Counted from the first letter of the stretch, positions 9,825 to 18,787 are shown. The stretch: 64,000 nucleotides of DNA from Acidicapsa ligni (GCF_025685655.1 NZ_JAGSYG010000001.1:930001-994000); one strand, 5' to 3'. Notes: a model not told the origin generated them from the sequence alone. Numbers and translations are program-made.

Positions 9825-9879
9825 TTATCCACGATTTTCTTCAAACGACGGTTGTTAGAACGTGGTTATCCACGGATAA
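9825..9879. promoter_or_regulatory. Repeated TTATCCACG motif upstream of MerR-TPR gene
   Basis: TTATCCACG occurs at 9825-9833 and 9866-9874. The second copy is part of an inverted repeat TTATC-CACG-GATAA (9866-9879), about 65 bases before the gene. It could be an operator for the downstream MerR-like protein. It also resembles a DnaA box with one mismatch, but only two sites are present. Confidence 0.35.
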
Positions 9880-9944
9880 TCGCGGCATAATCGCCTCAGT
9901 CCTCATGAGGTCGATGCAAGCCGGCCGAAGGGTGGACACCAATC

Positions 9945-10916
9945 GTGACCCGTAACGTGACCCGCTATAGCCGCCAGGATGTATTGAGAATTCTCCAGAT
10001 CAGCCCCCGCCAGCTTCATGGCTGGGAGCGAGCGGGACTGATTCCCGTTCTGGAGACCTACGGTTTTCCCGAAATGTCTCAATTGCGTACCTTGCGTGAA
10101 TTGCAGGTGCTCCGTATGAGCCCCGCATCCATCCGCAACTCCGTCCAGGCCATGCAGGCCGTCTCCGGCATCAGCAATCCGCTGCAGGAGTCAGCCGTGG
10201 TTCGTACCGGCGCGCGCCTCGCCTTTCGCCACTCCGGAACCATGTTCGATCCCATTCGCCGTCAGTTGCTTTTCGATTTCGAATCGACCGCGCGGCCACA
10301 TACCGTCACCGTTTCCATGCTGCCGCCGGCTCGCACCGCAGGCACCCGCGAGCGTGAACTGCAAAACCTTTTCCTCCAGGCCGTTCAGGCCGAGGAACAG
10401 GGCCGCAAGCAGGTTGCTATGGGCTGCTACAACAGCATTCTGGCTCTCGACCCCGCCTACACCGCTGCGCTGATCAATCTGGGCACCCTGCACTATCACC
10501 AGAAGCAATACTCCCGCGCCGAAGAGCTCTATCGTCAGGCCACCGAAGCCGATGCCTCCTACGTCCTCGCCTTCTTCGACCTCGGCAACGTTCTCGACGA
10601 ACTCCAGCGCCCCGACGAGTCCATCGACGCCTACAAGCGCGCCATCAAGCTCGCCCCGGCCTACGCCGACGCGCATTACAACCTCGCTCTCGCCTACGAA
10701 CGCAAAGGCGAGCGCCGCCGTGCCCTGGCTCACTGGCAGGTCTATGTCCGGCTCGACAAGGGAGGGCCCTGGGCCGACCATGCCCGCGGCCAGATCCGCA
10801 AGCTCCTCAGCCGCGAAAAAATCAGCATCGCCCACCGCTCGCCGGACTTCTGTCGCCAGCCACACAAGACATGCTCACGCCTTGAGCTGGTCCCCACAGT
10901 CCGCGTCCCTGCGTAA
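9945..10916 (+). CDS. MerR-type HTH protein with TPR repeats
   Basis: A 323-residue protein. The N-terminal ~70 residues look like a MerR-family DNA-binding domain (YSRQDVLRILQISPRQLHGWERAGL, in two parts), with an atypical wing. After a linker, residues about 140-280 form three or four tetratricopeptide repeats (for example YTAALINLGTLHYHQKQYSRA and YADAHYNLALAYERKGERRRA, each close to consensus). A MerR head on a TPR body suggests a regulator that senses a protein partner instead of a small ligand; this is inference. The start is GTG; the nearby upstream ATGs are out of frame. A palindrome 65 bases upstream could mediate autoregulation. Confidence 0.75.
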   Translation: MTRNVTRYSRQDVLRILQISPRQLHGWERAGLIPVLETYGFPEMSQLRTLRELQVLRMSPASIRNSVQAMQAVSGISNPLQESAVVRTGARLAFRHSGTMFDPIRRQLLFDFESTARPHTVTVSMLPPARTAGTRERELQNLFLQAVQAEEQGRKQVAMGCYNSILALDPAYTAALINLGTLHYHQKQYSRAEELYRQATEADASYVLAFFDLGNVLDELQRPDESIDAYKRAIKLAPAYADAHYNLALAYERKGERRRALAHWQVYVRLDKGGPWADHARGQIRKLLSREKISIAHRSPDFCRQPHKTCSRLELVPTVRVPA

Positions 10917-10972
10917 ATGCTGAGCTGCTGAGACACTGAGCTAAGCTGGTACCTGCCGCACCAGGAGCACCC

Positions 10973-11470
10973 ATGCCCGACCAGTTGCCAGATCAGTTGC
11001 CAGACCAGCTAAGCCACTTCGACGCCACCGGCCGCGCCAAGATGGTCGACGTCAGCGAAAAAGCCATCACCCGCCGCCAGGCCGTCGCATCCGCTTTCGT
11101 TGAGCTGTCTCCAGCCGTCCTCGCCGCTCTGCCCACAAATCCCAAAGGCAACCCCCTCGAAGTAGCTCGTTTTGCAGGCATCCAGGCCGCCAAACAAACC
11201 AGCTCGCTGATCCCCATGTGCCATCCACTCCCGCTCAGCTTTGTCGATGTTGTCGCTGAAATCACCCCGACTGGCGTGCAAATTCACGCAACAGTAGCCA
11301 CAACCGGCCCTACGGGTGTAGAAATGGAAGCGCTGACAGCAGCCTCCATTGCCGCGCTCACAATCTACGACATGACCAAGGCTCTGGATAAGTCCATCGT
11401 CATACGCTCCCTGCAACTGGAGTCCAAATCCGGCGGCAAGAGCGGAGACTATCGGCGAACTTCCTTCTAA
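10973..11470 (+). CDS. moaC: Cyclic pyranopterin monophosphate synthase MoaC
   Basis: A 165-residue MoaC, which with MoaA converts GTP to cyclic pyranopterin monophosphate in molybdenum-cofactor synthesis (cytoplasm, hexamer). Family motifs are clear: [14 protein letters not shown] and [25 protein letters not shown] lies 8 bases before the ATG. The N-terminus is unusual: PDQL is repeated three times (residues 2-13), from a 12-base tandem repeat in the DNA, ahead of the conserved [16 protein letters not shown] start. If translation begins here this tail is probably disordered. No other moa gene lies in the window. Confidence 0.95.
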   Translation: MPDQLPDQLPDQLSHFDATGRAKMVDVSEKAITRRQAVASAFVELSPAVLAALPTNPKGNPLEVARFAGIQAAKQTSSLIPMCHPLPLSFVDVVAEITPTGVQIHATVATTGPTGVEMEALTAASIAALTIYDMTKALDKSIVIRSLQLESKSGGKSGDYRRTSF

Positions 11471-11541
11471 CCCGCTTCTGCATGCGTCACACCTGCTTCT
11501 TTTTGTCGAGATGTAAACATATTCATGAACTGAGGACTGAC

Positions 11542-12759
11542 ATGAAACTACGAACCCTCCTGCTCTCCGCCAGCCTGCTCTCTGCCTTGGCTACATTCCC
11601 TTCCACTCTCTGTCTCGCGCAAGCCCCGGTCGCGCAGACCCCACCCATGGGCTGGAATAGCTGGAACTATTTCGCCGACAAAGTCACCGACAAAGACATT
11701 CGCGGAGCAGCCGATCAGCTCGTCGCCACCGGAATGAAAGACGCCGGCTACATCTACGTCAACATCGACGACACCTGGGAAGGCGAACGCGACGCCAGCG
11801 GCGTTCTGCACACCAACTCCAAGTTTCCCGACATGAAGGCGCTCGCCGACTACGTCCACTCCAAAGGCCTCAAAATCGGCATCTACTCCGGCCCAGGAAC
11901 CAAGACCTGCGGCGGCTATGCGGGCTCCCTCGGCCACGAGCAGCAGGATGCAGACCTCTATGCCTCATGGGGCTTCGATTATTTGAAGTATGACCTCTGC
12001 AGCTTCACTCCCGACGTCATGGAAAAGCAGGCTCCACACGACAAGGCCGCGCAGATGAAGCTCATGATCGCCGCCTACGAAAAGATGAGCAAAGCGCTCA
12101 AAGCCGCGACTGCCAAGACTGGTCGCCCCATCGTCTTCTCGCTGTGCCAGTATGGCTGGGATTCTCCCTGGGAGTGGGCACCTGAGCTCGGCGGCAACTC
12201 ATGGCGCACCACCGGCGACATCGAGGCACACTGGCAGAGCATATATGACATCGTGAGCCAGCAATCTGGCCTCGAATCCTACTCCGGCCCCGGCCACTGG
12301 AACGATCCCGACATGCTCGAAGTAGGCAACGGCAAAATGAGCCTTGCTGAAAACCGCACTCACTTTACCTGGTGGGCAATCCTGGCCGCCCCGCTTCTGG
12401 CCGGCAACGATCTCCCCAACATGAAGCCTGAGATCAAGGCCATCCTGACCAATAAAGACGTTATCGCCATCAACCAGGATTCGCTCGGCAAGCAGGGCAA
12501 GCGCGCCTACAGCGACGGCGAAGTCGAGGTTTGGACCCGTGAACTTCAGGGCGGAGCCAAGGCCATCGCTATCGTCAACGTCGGCAGCGACCGCACCTCC
12601 AACCATCCCTTCCATCTCAATCTTGAGAAGGCTGGTCTCTCCGGCGAAGCCACCGGCAAAGACCTCTGGACTGGTAAAGAAGTCAAGCTGACCAACAACA
12701 TGCCAATCGAGCTGGACTCGCACGATGTTCTGCTAGTCCGCGTAGACCACGCAATGTAA
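11542..12759 (+). CDS. Secreted GH27 alpha-galactosidase
   Basis: A 405-residue GH27 enzyme that removes terminal alpha-galactosyl (or related alpha-N-acetylgalactosaminyl or beta-arabinopyranosyl) residues. A signal peptide ends near LCLAQA. The domain starts TPPMGWNSWNYF. The nucleophile is Asp151 in YLKYDLC and the acid/base Asp226 in WRTTGDIEAHW; WNDPDMLEVG follows. A C-terminal beta domain closes the protein. The frame opens 20 codons earlier, but the ATG at 11542 has GAGG upstream and begins the signal peptide. Together with GH13 and GH28 nearby it points to a plant-polysaccharide-degrading lifestyle. Confidence 0.92.
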   Translation: MKLRTLLLSASLLSALATFPSTLCLAQAPVAQTPPMGWNSWNYFADKVTDKDIRGAADQLVATGMKDAGYIYVNIDDTWEGERDASGVLHTNSKFPDMKALADYVHSKGLKIGIYSGPGTKTCGGYAGSLGHEQQDADLYASWGFDYLKYDLCSFTPDVMEKQAPHDKAAQMKLMIAAYEKMSKALKAATAKTGRPIVFSLCQYGWDSPWEWAPELGGNSWRTTGDIEAHWQSIYDIVSQQSGLESYSGPGHWNDPDMLEVGNGKMSLAENRTHFTWWAILAAPLLAGNDLPNMKPEIKAILTNKDVIAINQDSLGKQGKRAYSDGEVEVWTRELQGGAKAIAIVNVGSDRTSNHPFHLNLEKAGLSGEATGKDLWTGKEVKLTNNMPIELDSHDVLLVRVDHAM

Positions 12760-12798
12760 TCGTCCAATAATCCGGGTTGTATTCAAACTTTCCGGACG

Positions 12799-12838
12799 TC
12801 CCATCCCTGGCGTAGTTTTCCTCATGCCAGGGGTGGGA
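12799..12838. terminator. Convergent-gene hairpin (repeat family with position 1-36)
   Basis: TCCCATCCCTGGC (12799-12811) pairs with GCCAGGGGTGGGA (12826-12838), one mismatch, 14-base loop. It lies between the convergent GH27 and egtD genes, where a terminator is expected, and resembles the truncated hairpin at the window start. Confidence 0.55.
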
Positions 12839-12910
12839 TAGCAAAAATTAAAAGTCCAAGTCGAATCAATTTAGCACTGCAATCTAAACCAGCACTGCAA
12901 TCGAAAAGTA

Positions 12911-13945
12911 TTAACCCTTCCGCCCCAGGAACACCGCAAACCATCCCGCCGGGTCCGTCCACTTCTCCACTACAGGAAATCCAGCCCGAGCCATCAGCAT
13001 CGCCGCCCGTTCCATCGTGTATTTATAACTGTTTTCCGTATGCATCCGTTCGCCTTCAGCAAATCGAACATCGAGATCGAGTGCCTCAATGCGCACCCAC
13101 TGTTCAGACAGGCTTTCCAGGTGCATCTCCATCCGCGAACTCGCCGCATTCCACACCGCGCAATGGGCAAATGCATCGAGATTGAAGTTCGCGCCCAGGT
13201 CGCGGTTGAGTCTTACCAGCACATTGCGATTGAAGGCCGCAGTCACCCCAGCGGCATCGTCATACGCCGCCACCAGGGCTTCCTCGCTCTTGCCGCCATA
13301 GCTATGCTGAGCACCCGCCCCTACCGGAGCAAGGTCCACCCCGAGCAGCAATCCATCTCCCGGCTGCATCGTCCGATTGATGCGCTTCAGCAACCGGCCA
13401 GCCTCTTCCGGCTCAAAATTCCCGATGCTCGATCCAATCCAAAGCAGTAGTTCGCGATCGGCATTTTCCGACGGCGGAGTAATCCAGTCCACCGTGTAGT
13501 CCGCCACCATGGGAGTCGTCCGGCAGGCAGGCAACTCCGCAGCGATCCGCTCGCAAGCAGCCTCCAGCGCTGTATCGGAAACATCGACTGGCCGATACTC
13601 CATCGTTCCCTGTTGCGCCAGCGTCGCCGAGAGCAGCGTCCGTGTCTTGTCCGCAGACCCGGCGCCAAGCTCCACCAGACGCAAACGCTCGCCGCCAGCG
13701 GCTGCAGCGATCATCTCTCCAGCATGGTCCGTCAGCAATTGCCGCTCGATGCGAGTGAGGTAATACTCCGGCAGCGCTGTGATCTCGTCAAAGAGCCGCG
13801 ACCCCGCCTCGTCATAAAAGAGCCACGGAGGCAGTCGCTTCGGCACGGCTGCGAGCCCATCCCGAACGATCCGCGCAAGCGCCAAATCCACACAAAAAGC
13901 TTCCGTACGCTTCGAAACCTCGATAGCTGCCGTCGCCATAGTCAT
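12911..13945 (-). CDS. egtD: L-histidine N-alpha-methyltransferase EgtD
   Basis: A 344-residue SAM-dependent methyltransferase that trimethylates histidine to hercynine, the first committed step of ergothioneine synthesis. The SAM-binding motif VELGAGSADKT lies at about 91-101. FYDEAGSRLFDEI and ALPEYYLTRIE are typical of the family, and the C-terminal DVRFAEGERMHTENSYKY segment is the EgtD substrate-binding region. It is 53 bases downstream of egtB on the same strand, forming a two-gene operon. A second ATG two codons in (13939) is an equally good start. Confidence 0.93.
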   Translation of the reverse strand: MTMATAAIEVSKRTEAFCVDLALARIVRDGLAAVPKRLPPWLFYDEAGSRLFDEITALPEYYLTRIERQLLTDHAGEMIAAAAGGERLRLVELGAGSADKTRTLLSATLAQQGTMEYRPVDVSDTALEAACERIAAELPACRTTPMVADYTVDWITPPSENADRELLLWIGSSIGNFEPEEAGRLLKRINRTMQPGDGLLLGVDLAPVGAGAQHSYGGKSEEALVAAYDDAAGVTAAFNRNVLVRLNRDLGANFNLDAFAHCAVWNAASSRMEMHLESLSEQWVRIEALDLDVRFAEGERMHTENSYKYTMERAAMLMARAGFPVVEKWTDPAGWFAVFLGRKG

Positions 13946-13998
13946 CCCCAGGATAGATTTACAGTACCCGTGCTTCGATGCAATTTACTGCTAACGGG

Positions 13999-15294
13999 TT
14001 AGGAAGAAGCCAGACGAATTCCAGAAAATTGCCATCGCGTCTCCGGCGAAAAGAAATTTCTGTAGCTCGCTCGAACATGTTCCGTGGGCGTTACGCATGA
14101 GCCTCCGCGCAAAACCATCTGCCCACTCATGAACTTGCCGTTATATTCCCCCAGCGATCCCGCCAGCGGTTGAAACCCCGGATATCCCAGGTAAGCGCTG
14201 CCCGTCCACTCCCAGCAATCCCCAAACATCTGGGATGGACGATACCCGTCGCCGTCTTTGCTGACGACCTGCTCAGGGGAGGAAGTAGTTCCCAACCGGC
14301 CGCTTTCCAGCAGATTGCCCTCAACCGGCAGTTTTGCGGCCACACTCTCCCACTCCGCTTCCGTTACCAGCCGCCTGCCTGCCCAATGGGCATAGGCATC
14401 CGCCTCAAAATAGCTTACATGCGCCACGGAAGTATCTTTCAGTGCGGCCAGCGTCTTCGCTCCGCGCAGCGTAAAGATGGACCACTCACCATTGACCTTT
14501 CGCCAGTAAAGCGGAGCCTCCCACTTCTGCTCCTGCACCGTAGTCCATCCCACCGAGAGCCAGAATTCAGGCCGCGAATACCCGCCATCCGCAATGAACT
14601 CCGCAAACTCCCCGCAAGTCACCAGCCGCGAAGCAATCTTGAACGGCTCCAGCCATACCCGATGCCGCGGGCGCTCATTATCAAAACTGAACTCCTCGCC
14701 AGAGTACCCAATCTCCACCAGGCCGCCTTCATAGGAAACAAACCGCATCGGGTCCGCTCCAGCTTCGGTCTCAACCTGCCCACCCGCATCCTCAGCCAGG
14801 TACGCAGGCTGCAGCGGATTCGTGAACAGCGCGTGTTTCACATCGGTAAGCAGCAACTCCTGGTGCTGCTCCTCGTGATTCAGTCCCAGCTCGATCCTTC
14901 GAAGCGCCTCTTCAGGCACCTCGCCTTCCAGCAGCCTTGCGAGAGCATCATCCACGTGCCGCCGGTAGCGCAGAATCTCCCCTAGCGCAGGCCGCGAAAA
15001 CGAAGCCCTCAGCCGCTTGTCCGGAAACTCCGCAAAGCTCTGGTAATAGCTGTTGAAAAGCCAGGGGAAGTCTTTGTCGAAGACCTCATACTCTGGCAGG
15101 AATTCACTCAAAAGGAACGATTCGAAAAACCACGAAGTATGCGCAATATGCCACTTCGCAGGCGAAGCCTCCGGACACGATTGCACCATCATGTCCTCCG
15201 GCGTCAGCGGCTCACAGAGCTTCAAACTTCGCTGTCGCACCAGCCTGTAACGCTCGCGCAGTTCGATCGATGTACTTAACGCAGCAGTAGCCAT
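13999..15294 (-). CDS. egtB: Ergothioneine sulfoxide synthase EgtB
   Basis: A 431-residue non-haem iron oxygenase that joins hercynine to a thiol (gamma-glutamylcysteine or cysteine) and oxidises it. The N-terminal DinB-like domain carries the three iron ligands: His52 in WHIAHTSWFFE, His140 and His144 in NHEEQHQELLLTD. The C-terminal FGE-sulfatase domain ends GDCWEWTGSAYLGYPGF and RGGSCVTPTEHVRASYRN. The long upstream frame is proline-rich and non-homologous; the ATG at 15294 follows GGAGAG. EgtA, EgtC and the EgtE lyase are absent here, so either cysteine is the sulfur donor or those genes lie elsewhere. Confidence 0.94.
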   Translation of the reverse strand: MATAALSTSIELRERYRLVRQRSLKLCEPLTPEDMMVQSCPEASPAKWHIAHTSWFFESFLLSEFLPEYEVFDKDFPWLFNSYYQSFAEFPDKRLRASFSRPALGEILRYRRHVDDALARLLEGEVPEEALRRIELGLNHEEQHQELLLTDVKHALFTNPLQPAYLAEDAGGQVETEAGADPMRFVSYEGGLVEIGYSGEEFSFDNERPRHRVWLEPFKIASRLVTCGEFAEFIADGGYSRPEFWLSVGWTTVQEQKWEAPLYWRKVNGEWSIFTLRGAKTLAALKDTSVAHVSYFEADAYAHWAGRRLVTEAEWESVAAKLPVEGNLLESGRLGTTSSPEQVVSKDGDGYRPSQMFGDCWEWTGSAYLGYPGFQPLAGSLGEYNGKFMSGQMVLRGGSCVTPTEHVRASYRNFFSPETRWQFSGIRLASS

Positions 15295-15436
15295 AATCTC
15301 TCCGTAGACTCCCCGGCAGTTCTCTTTTTGAATTTTTCGTACGGTCATAAGTCCATCGAACTCGCCACCACGACCGATGTAGCTTTTGATGCATCTCACC
15401 CGTCTACGAGTAAGTGAGATGCTTTGGAGGACTAAA

Positions 15437-16309
15437 ATGAGGGTAAATCTTTTTCGCGCCGTCGCTGCAGCAACTTTGTGGGGTTCATTTGCGTTGGGGT
15501 CATTTGCGCTTGTAACGGCAGGTGCATTGCACGCCCAGGATTCCCCGCAACCATCGGACGGCAACGGCTCGGGCCAGCGGCGCGGAGGAGGCGGCGGCGG
15601 AATGCGCGGCATGGCCGGTGCCCGCGGTATCCTTGGCACGGTTTCTGAAGTCACCGCCGAGCACTACACCGTCAAGACCGATTCCGGCGAAACCTATACC
15701 GTCCATTTCAGCGCCAATACCCGTATCCTCAAGCAGCCCGCCGGTGCCGGTCGTCAGCCAGGGCAGGCAGGCGAACGCCAGCAGGGCCAGGGAGGCGAGC
15801 GTCAGCAGCCGCTACCCATCAAGTCCACCGACATCAAGGTTGGAGATGCCATCACCGCCGGCGGTGAAATCGACGCCGACGCTAAATCCGTAGGCGCCAT
15901 CTTCATCCTTCAGCTCGACCCCGAACGCGCGAAAGAGATGCGCGCCATGCAGGCCAATTACGGCAAGACATGGCTGGCCGGTCGCATTATCAAAATTGAA
16001 GACACAAAAATCACCATCGATGGCGTGGTCGATCACGCGCCGCACCTCATCGCAGTGGACGAAAACACCTCCTTCCACAAGCGCCGCGACGCCATCACCC
16101 TCGCCGACATCAAGCCCGGTGACAGTCTCCGCGCAGAAGGCGCAATGAAAGACGGAGCATTCCTCGCCACGACCGTAAATGCAATGGAGCCTCGCACTCC
16201 GGGTGAACGCGGCGTCAGGCAGGACCGGCAAGGAACTGGGCAGGGTCAGGGCAACGGCAACGGACAAAGCGGAGCCCCAGGCGCATCCCAATCCCCGAAC
16301 CAGCAGTAG
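15437..16309 (+). CDS. Secreted DUF5666-domain protein
   Basis: A 290-residue exported protein. A signal peptide is followed by a Gly/Arg-rich stretch (about 45-58), then two DUF5666-like beta modules: GILGTVSEVTAEHYTVKTDS (about 66-85 onward) and AGRIIKIEDTKITIDGV. Between them lies a Gln/Gly/Arg-rich linker, and the C-terminus is again Gln/Gly/Asn-rich and probably disordered. The function of DUF5666 is unknown; it resembles OB-fold metal- or polymer-binding modules. The frame opens 17 codons upstream, but GGAGG six bases before the ATG at 15437 decides the start. It is divergent from egtB. Confidence 0.75.
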   Translation: MRVNLFRAVAAATLWGSFALGSFALVTAGALHAQDSPQPSDGNGSGQRRGGGGGGMRGMAGARGILGTVSEVTAEHYTVKTDSGETYTVHFSANTRILKQPAGAGRQPGQAGERQQGQGGERQQPLPIKSTDIKVGDAITAGGEIDADAKSVGAIFILQLDPERAKEMRAMQANYGKTWLAGRIIKIEDTKITIDGVVDHAPHLIAVDENTSFHKRRDAITLADIKPGDSLRAEGAMKDGAFLATTVNAMEPRTPGERGVRQDRQGTGQGQGNGNGQSGAPGASQSPNQQ

Positions 16310-16311
16310 CA

Positions 16312-16356
16312 AGTAGCAGGTCACGTAGTAGCAAGTCACGTAGTAGCAGGCCACGT
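16312..16356. repeat. Three 15-bp tandem repeats
   Basis: AGTAGCAGGTCACGT, AGTAGCAAGTCACGT and AGTAGCAGGCCACGT follow one another directly after the stop codon. The third copy forms the left arm of the terminator hairpin, so it may have been built by duplication of that arm. Confidence 0.85.
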
Positions 16357-16383
16357 CGTTTCAGGAAGCGAGTGGCCTGCTAC
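16343..16383. terminator. Convergent-gene hairpin
   Basis: A perfect 12-bp stem, GTAGCAGGCCAC (16343-16354) with GTGGCCTGCTAC (16372-16383), between the DUF5666 gene and the EAL-HDOD gene. No strong T-run. Confidence 0.6.
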
Positions 16384-16394
16384 CACATGGCCCG

Positions 16395-17717
16395 CTACCG
16401 AATCTCTTCCAGATTCATCTCCGCCCACATCACCGCCTCGGCATACATCTCCGGCAGCTTTGCCCTGGCATCTCCCGTGCGCCCCAGCACCCCGGGAAAC
16501 GACACGCTATCGCTGCACGACCAGTCGCCCTGCTCGTGACACTCCAGCCAATCCAGCACACTGCGTTGCGGATTCTTCTCTCCCATCAGCGCCGCATGTA
16601 CCTCGGCCCGTAACGGCAGAGCCTTGGCCACCGCCTCCACCGACACGCCCAACATGGCTGGCAGCAGGCTGAGAACCCCCAACAAATACTGCTCCGTACT
16701 GTCCTGCATGGCCAGATCAGCAGCCAGCTCGCAAAACCGCCCGCGCACAAATGCCATCCGCAGCAACTCCGTCGGATGATCGCCGCCCAGCTCGCTCGCA
16801 ATCGCCAGCATTGCCACCCGCCGAAACATCGCGTCCCCGATCATCACCAGCGCCCCATGAATCGACGTAACGACCTTGCGTGTCCCATACAGCGGCGAAT
16901 TCACCATGCGCAGCAACCGGTACGTCAGCGAAGCATCCCTCTTCACCAGGTTGCTCATGCGCTTCGTATCCAGCGGTTCTTCATGCAGCGCCTGCAGTAT
17001 CTCCAGGTGCGCCATCCGGTTTGCAGGAATATCCCGGTTCTCCATCATCACCGGCTTGCAAAAGTAGTACCCCTGAAACAGCGTGAACCCTTCGATTCGA
17101 GCCTGTGCAAAATCCTCGCGTGTCTCCACATGCTCCGCCACCAGTTGCGCCGTATAACCGTTGAGGTTCCGCATCAGGTGCGCACGCTCATCCTCATCGG
17201 TTGTCGACAGGTCCACCTTCACATAATCGGCAAGCGCCAGGAACGATTCCCACTCCGGCCTCCATGCGAAGTCATCCAGCGCCAGCCGGTATCCATAAGC
17301 CTTCAGCTCCGCACAGGCGCGCCAAAGCGCAGCGGAAGGCTCCAGTGTCTCCAGCAGCTCCAGCACCGTATCCGAGGCAGGCAATACCATCACCAGCCGG
17401 TCTTCCAGCGCCTCTTGTGTGCAGTTCACAAACGCAGGCAGGCCGCCCGTCAGCTTGTCCAATCCAAAGATGACCGCATTGTCCAGCACGGATCTCGTAG
17501 CCGCATTGCCGTCGCCGCTGAAAGCCAGCAGCCCCGGCCCGGCTCGAAACAGCAGCTCATACCCGTGAACCTCGCCCATCAGGTCCATGATCGGCTGCCG
17601 GGCCACATAGCGCAGCCCGGTCGGCCGCAATCCATCCGACATCAGGCAATCCGGACCGCGAACGGTCGCAGGCAAGCTCGCCTCATGCACAGACGCTATC
17701 GAGAATGGAGTCGTCAT
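16395..17717 (-). CDS. EAL-HDOD signalling protein
   Basis: A 440-residue protein joining an EAL-type domain (about 35-230) to an HDOD domain (about 230-420), the YuxH-like arrangement. EAL-like features remain in YELLFR, FVNC, LALDDF, VKVDLS, AEHVET and FQGYYFCKP, but the region is compact and some catalytic positions differ, so cyclic-di-GMP hydrolysis is uncertain and a binding role is possible. HDOD domains usually mediate protein contacts. It lies 99 bases downstream of fabG on the same strand and could share its transcript. The ATG at 17717 has GGGCGG close upstream; an alternative ATG lies at 17642. Confidence 0.8.
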   Translation of the reverse strand: MTTPFSIASVHEASLPATVRGPDCLMSDGLRPTGLRYVARQPIMDLMGEVHGYELLFRAGPGLLAFSGDGNAATRSVLDNAVIFGLDKLTGGLPAFVNCTQEALEDRLVMVLPASDTVLELLETLEPSAALWRACAELKAYGYRLALDDFAWRPEWESFLALADYVKVDLSTTDEDERAHLMRNLNGYTAQLVAEHVETREDFAQARIEGFTLFQGYYFCKPVMMENRDIPANRMAHLEILQALHEEPLDTKRMSNLVKRDASLTYRLLRMVNSPLYGTRKVVTSIHGALVMIGDAMFRRVAMLAIASELGGDHPTELLRMAFVRGRFCELAADLAMQDSTEQYLLGVLSLLPAMLGVSVEAVAKALPLRAEVHAALMGEKNPQRSVLDWLECHEQGDWSCSDSVSFPGVLGRTGDARAKLPEMYAEAVMWAEMNLEEIR

Positions 17718-17816
17718 GCACCGCCCTAAACAGCCCTATCGGCAGCGCACGACCAATCCATGAATAAATTTTTACGAATCGGAGGAAGTAAAAAAACAGT
17801 TCAGAAAAGAGGGAAT

Positions 17817-18566
17817 TTACCCTCCCATGAACATCCCGCCATTCACATCCAGCACATGCCCGGTCACATACCCCGCACCCTCGGATGCCAGGTAGGTCAC
17901 CGCGTGAGCCACGTCGATCTCCGTTCCAGACCGTCCCAGCGGAATCGCACTCAGCATTGCCGACGTCTGCTTCTCATCCAGCACGGACGTCATCTGGGTC
18001 ACAATGTATCCCGGAGCAACCGCGTTCACCGTCACTCCGCGCGAAGCAACCTCCCGCGCTAGCGAACGAGTCATCCCAATAAGCCCCGCCTTGCTCGCCG
18101 CATAGTTCACCTGCCCCGCCTGGCCGGTTTGTCCCACGATGCTTGAGACATTGATGATTCGGCCCCAGCGATTCTTCAGCATCGCAGCCAGCAACGCCTG
18201 CGTAAGCAGAAAAGCCCCGGTCAGATTGGTCGAAAGCACATCATCCCAATCCGCCCGCTTCATCCTCAACACAAGTCCATCCCGCGTAATCCCGGCATTG
18301 TTCACCAGGATCTCGACTTTGCCAAACCGAGCCAGAATCTCCTTCGCCCCAGCCTTGATGGACGCTTCATCCGCCACATCCAGCGCAAAAGCCGCAGCCG
18401 TTCCGCCCGCAGCCTCAATCTCGGCCTGGACCTCCGCCAGCTTTGCCACATTCCGCGCAGCCAGTGCCACCGTAGCGCCCTCAGCCGCCAGCGCCAACGC
18501 ACAAGCCCGCCCAATTCCCTGCGAAGCCCCGGTTACCAGGGCAATTCTTCCTTGCACCGTACTCAT
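17817..18566 (-). CDS. fabG: 3-oxoacyl-[acyl-carrier-protein] reductase FabG
   Basis: A 249-residue classical SDR that reduces 3-oxoacyl-ACP with NADPH in fatty acid elongation. TGASQGIG (about 12-19) binds the cofactor, NNAG follows, and the catalytic set is Asn114, Ser142, Tyr155 and Lys159 (YAASK). The C-terminus GHVLDVNGGMFMGG is typical of FabG. GAGGA lies upstream of the ATG at 18566; the frame's earlier ATG, four codons upstream, is less likely. No fab cluster surrounds it, so another SDR role cannot be excluded, but similarity to FabG is close. Confidence 0.88.
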   Translation of the reverse strand: MSTVQGRIALVTGASQGIGRACALALAAEGATVALAARNVAKLAEVQAEIEAAGGTAAAFALDVADEASIKAGAKEILARFGKVEILVNNAGITRDGLVLRMKRADWDDVLSTNLTGAFLLTQALLAAMLKNRWGRIINVSSIVGQTGQAGQVNYAASKAGLIGMTRSLAREVASRGVTVNAVAPGYIVTQMTSVLDEKQTSAMLSAIPLGRSGTEIDVAHAVTYLASEGAGYVTGHVLDVNGGMFMGG

Positions 18567-18787
18567 AATTTTCCTCAATAGACAAAATAAACAAAGGATG
18601 ACCGCTTGATGTAACAGGAGCCCAATGTAACAGCGCCAGCAGCGCCTCTCTAAGATTATAAAGAGGGATTACAGAGAAGAATCAAAGCAACGGCGGTTCC
18701 CGAGAAGGCCCAATCCGCAGGCTGAACTGACAGAAGAATCTCAAGCCGCCTGCATATACATCGGCGCTATTTCCATCACCGCGAAAC

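Noticed and set aside
9562..9858. 98-codon open frame after tRNA-Thr
   Set aside because: It runs straight through the 20-bp terminator hairpin at 9582-9627 and has no ribosome binding site or recognisable protein features.
9825..9874. Two TTATCCACG motifs as a DnaA-box cluster
   Set aside because: Only two one-mismatch sites, 31 kb away from the composition switch. A regulator operator is the simpler reading, so no origin is called here.
15295..15654. Proline-rich N-terminal extension of EgtB
   Set aside because: Low-complexity and antisense to the start of the DUF5666 gene; the ATG at 15294 has a good ribosome binding site and the right family length.
16312..16356. CRISPR-like direct repeats
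   Set aside because: Units are 15 bases with no spacers and no cas genes nearby; they form a simple tandem array.
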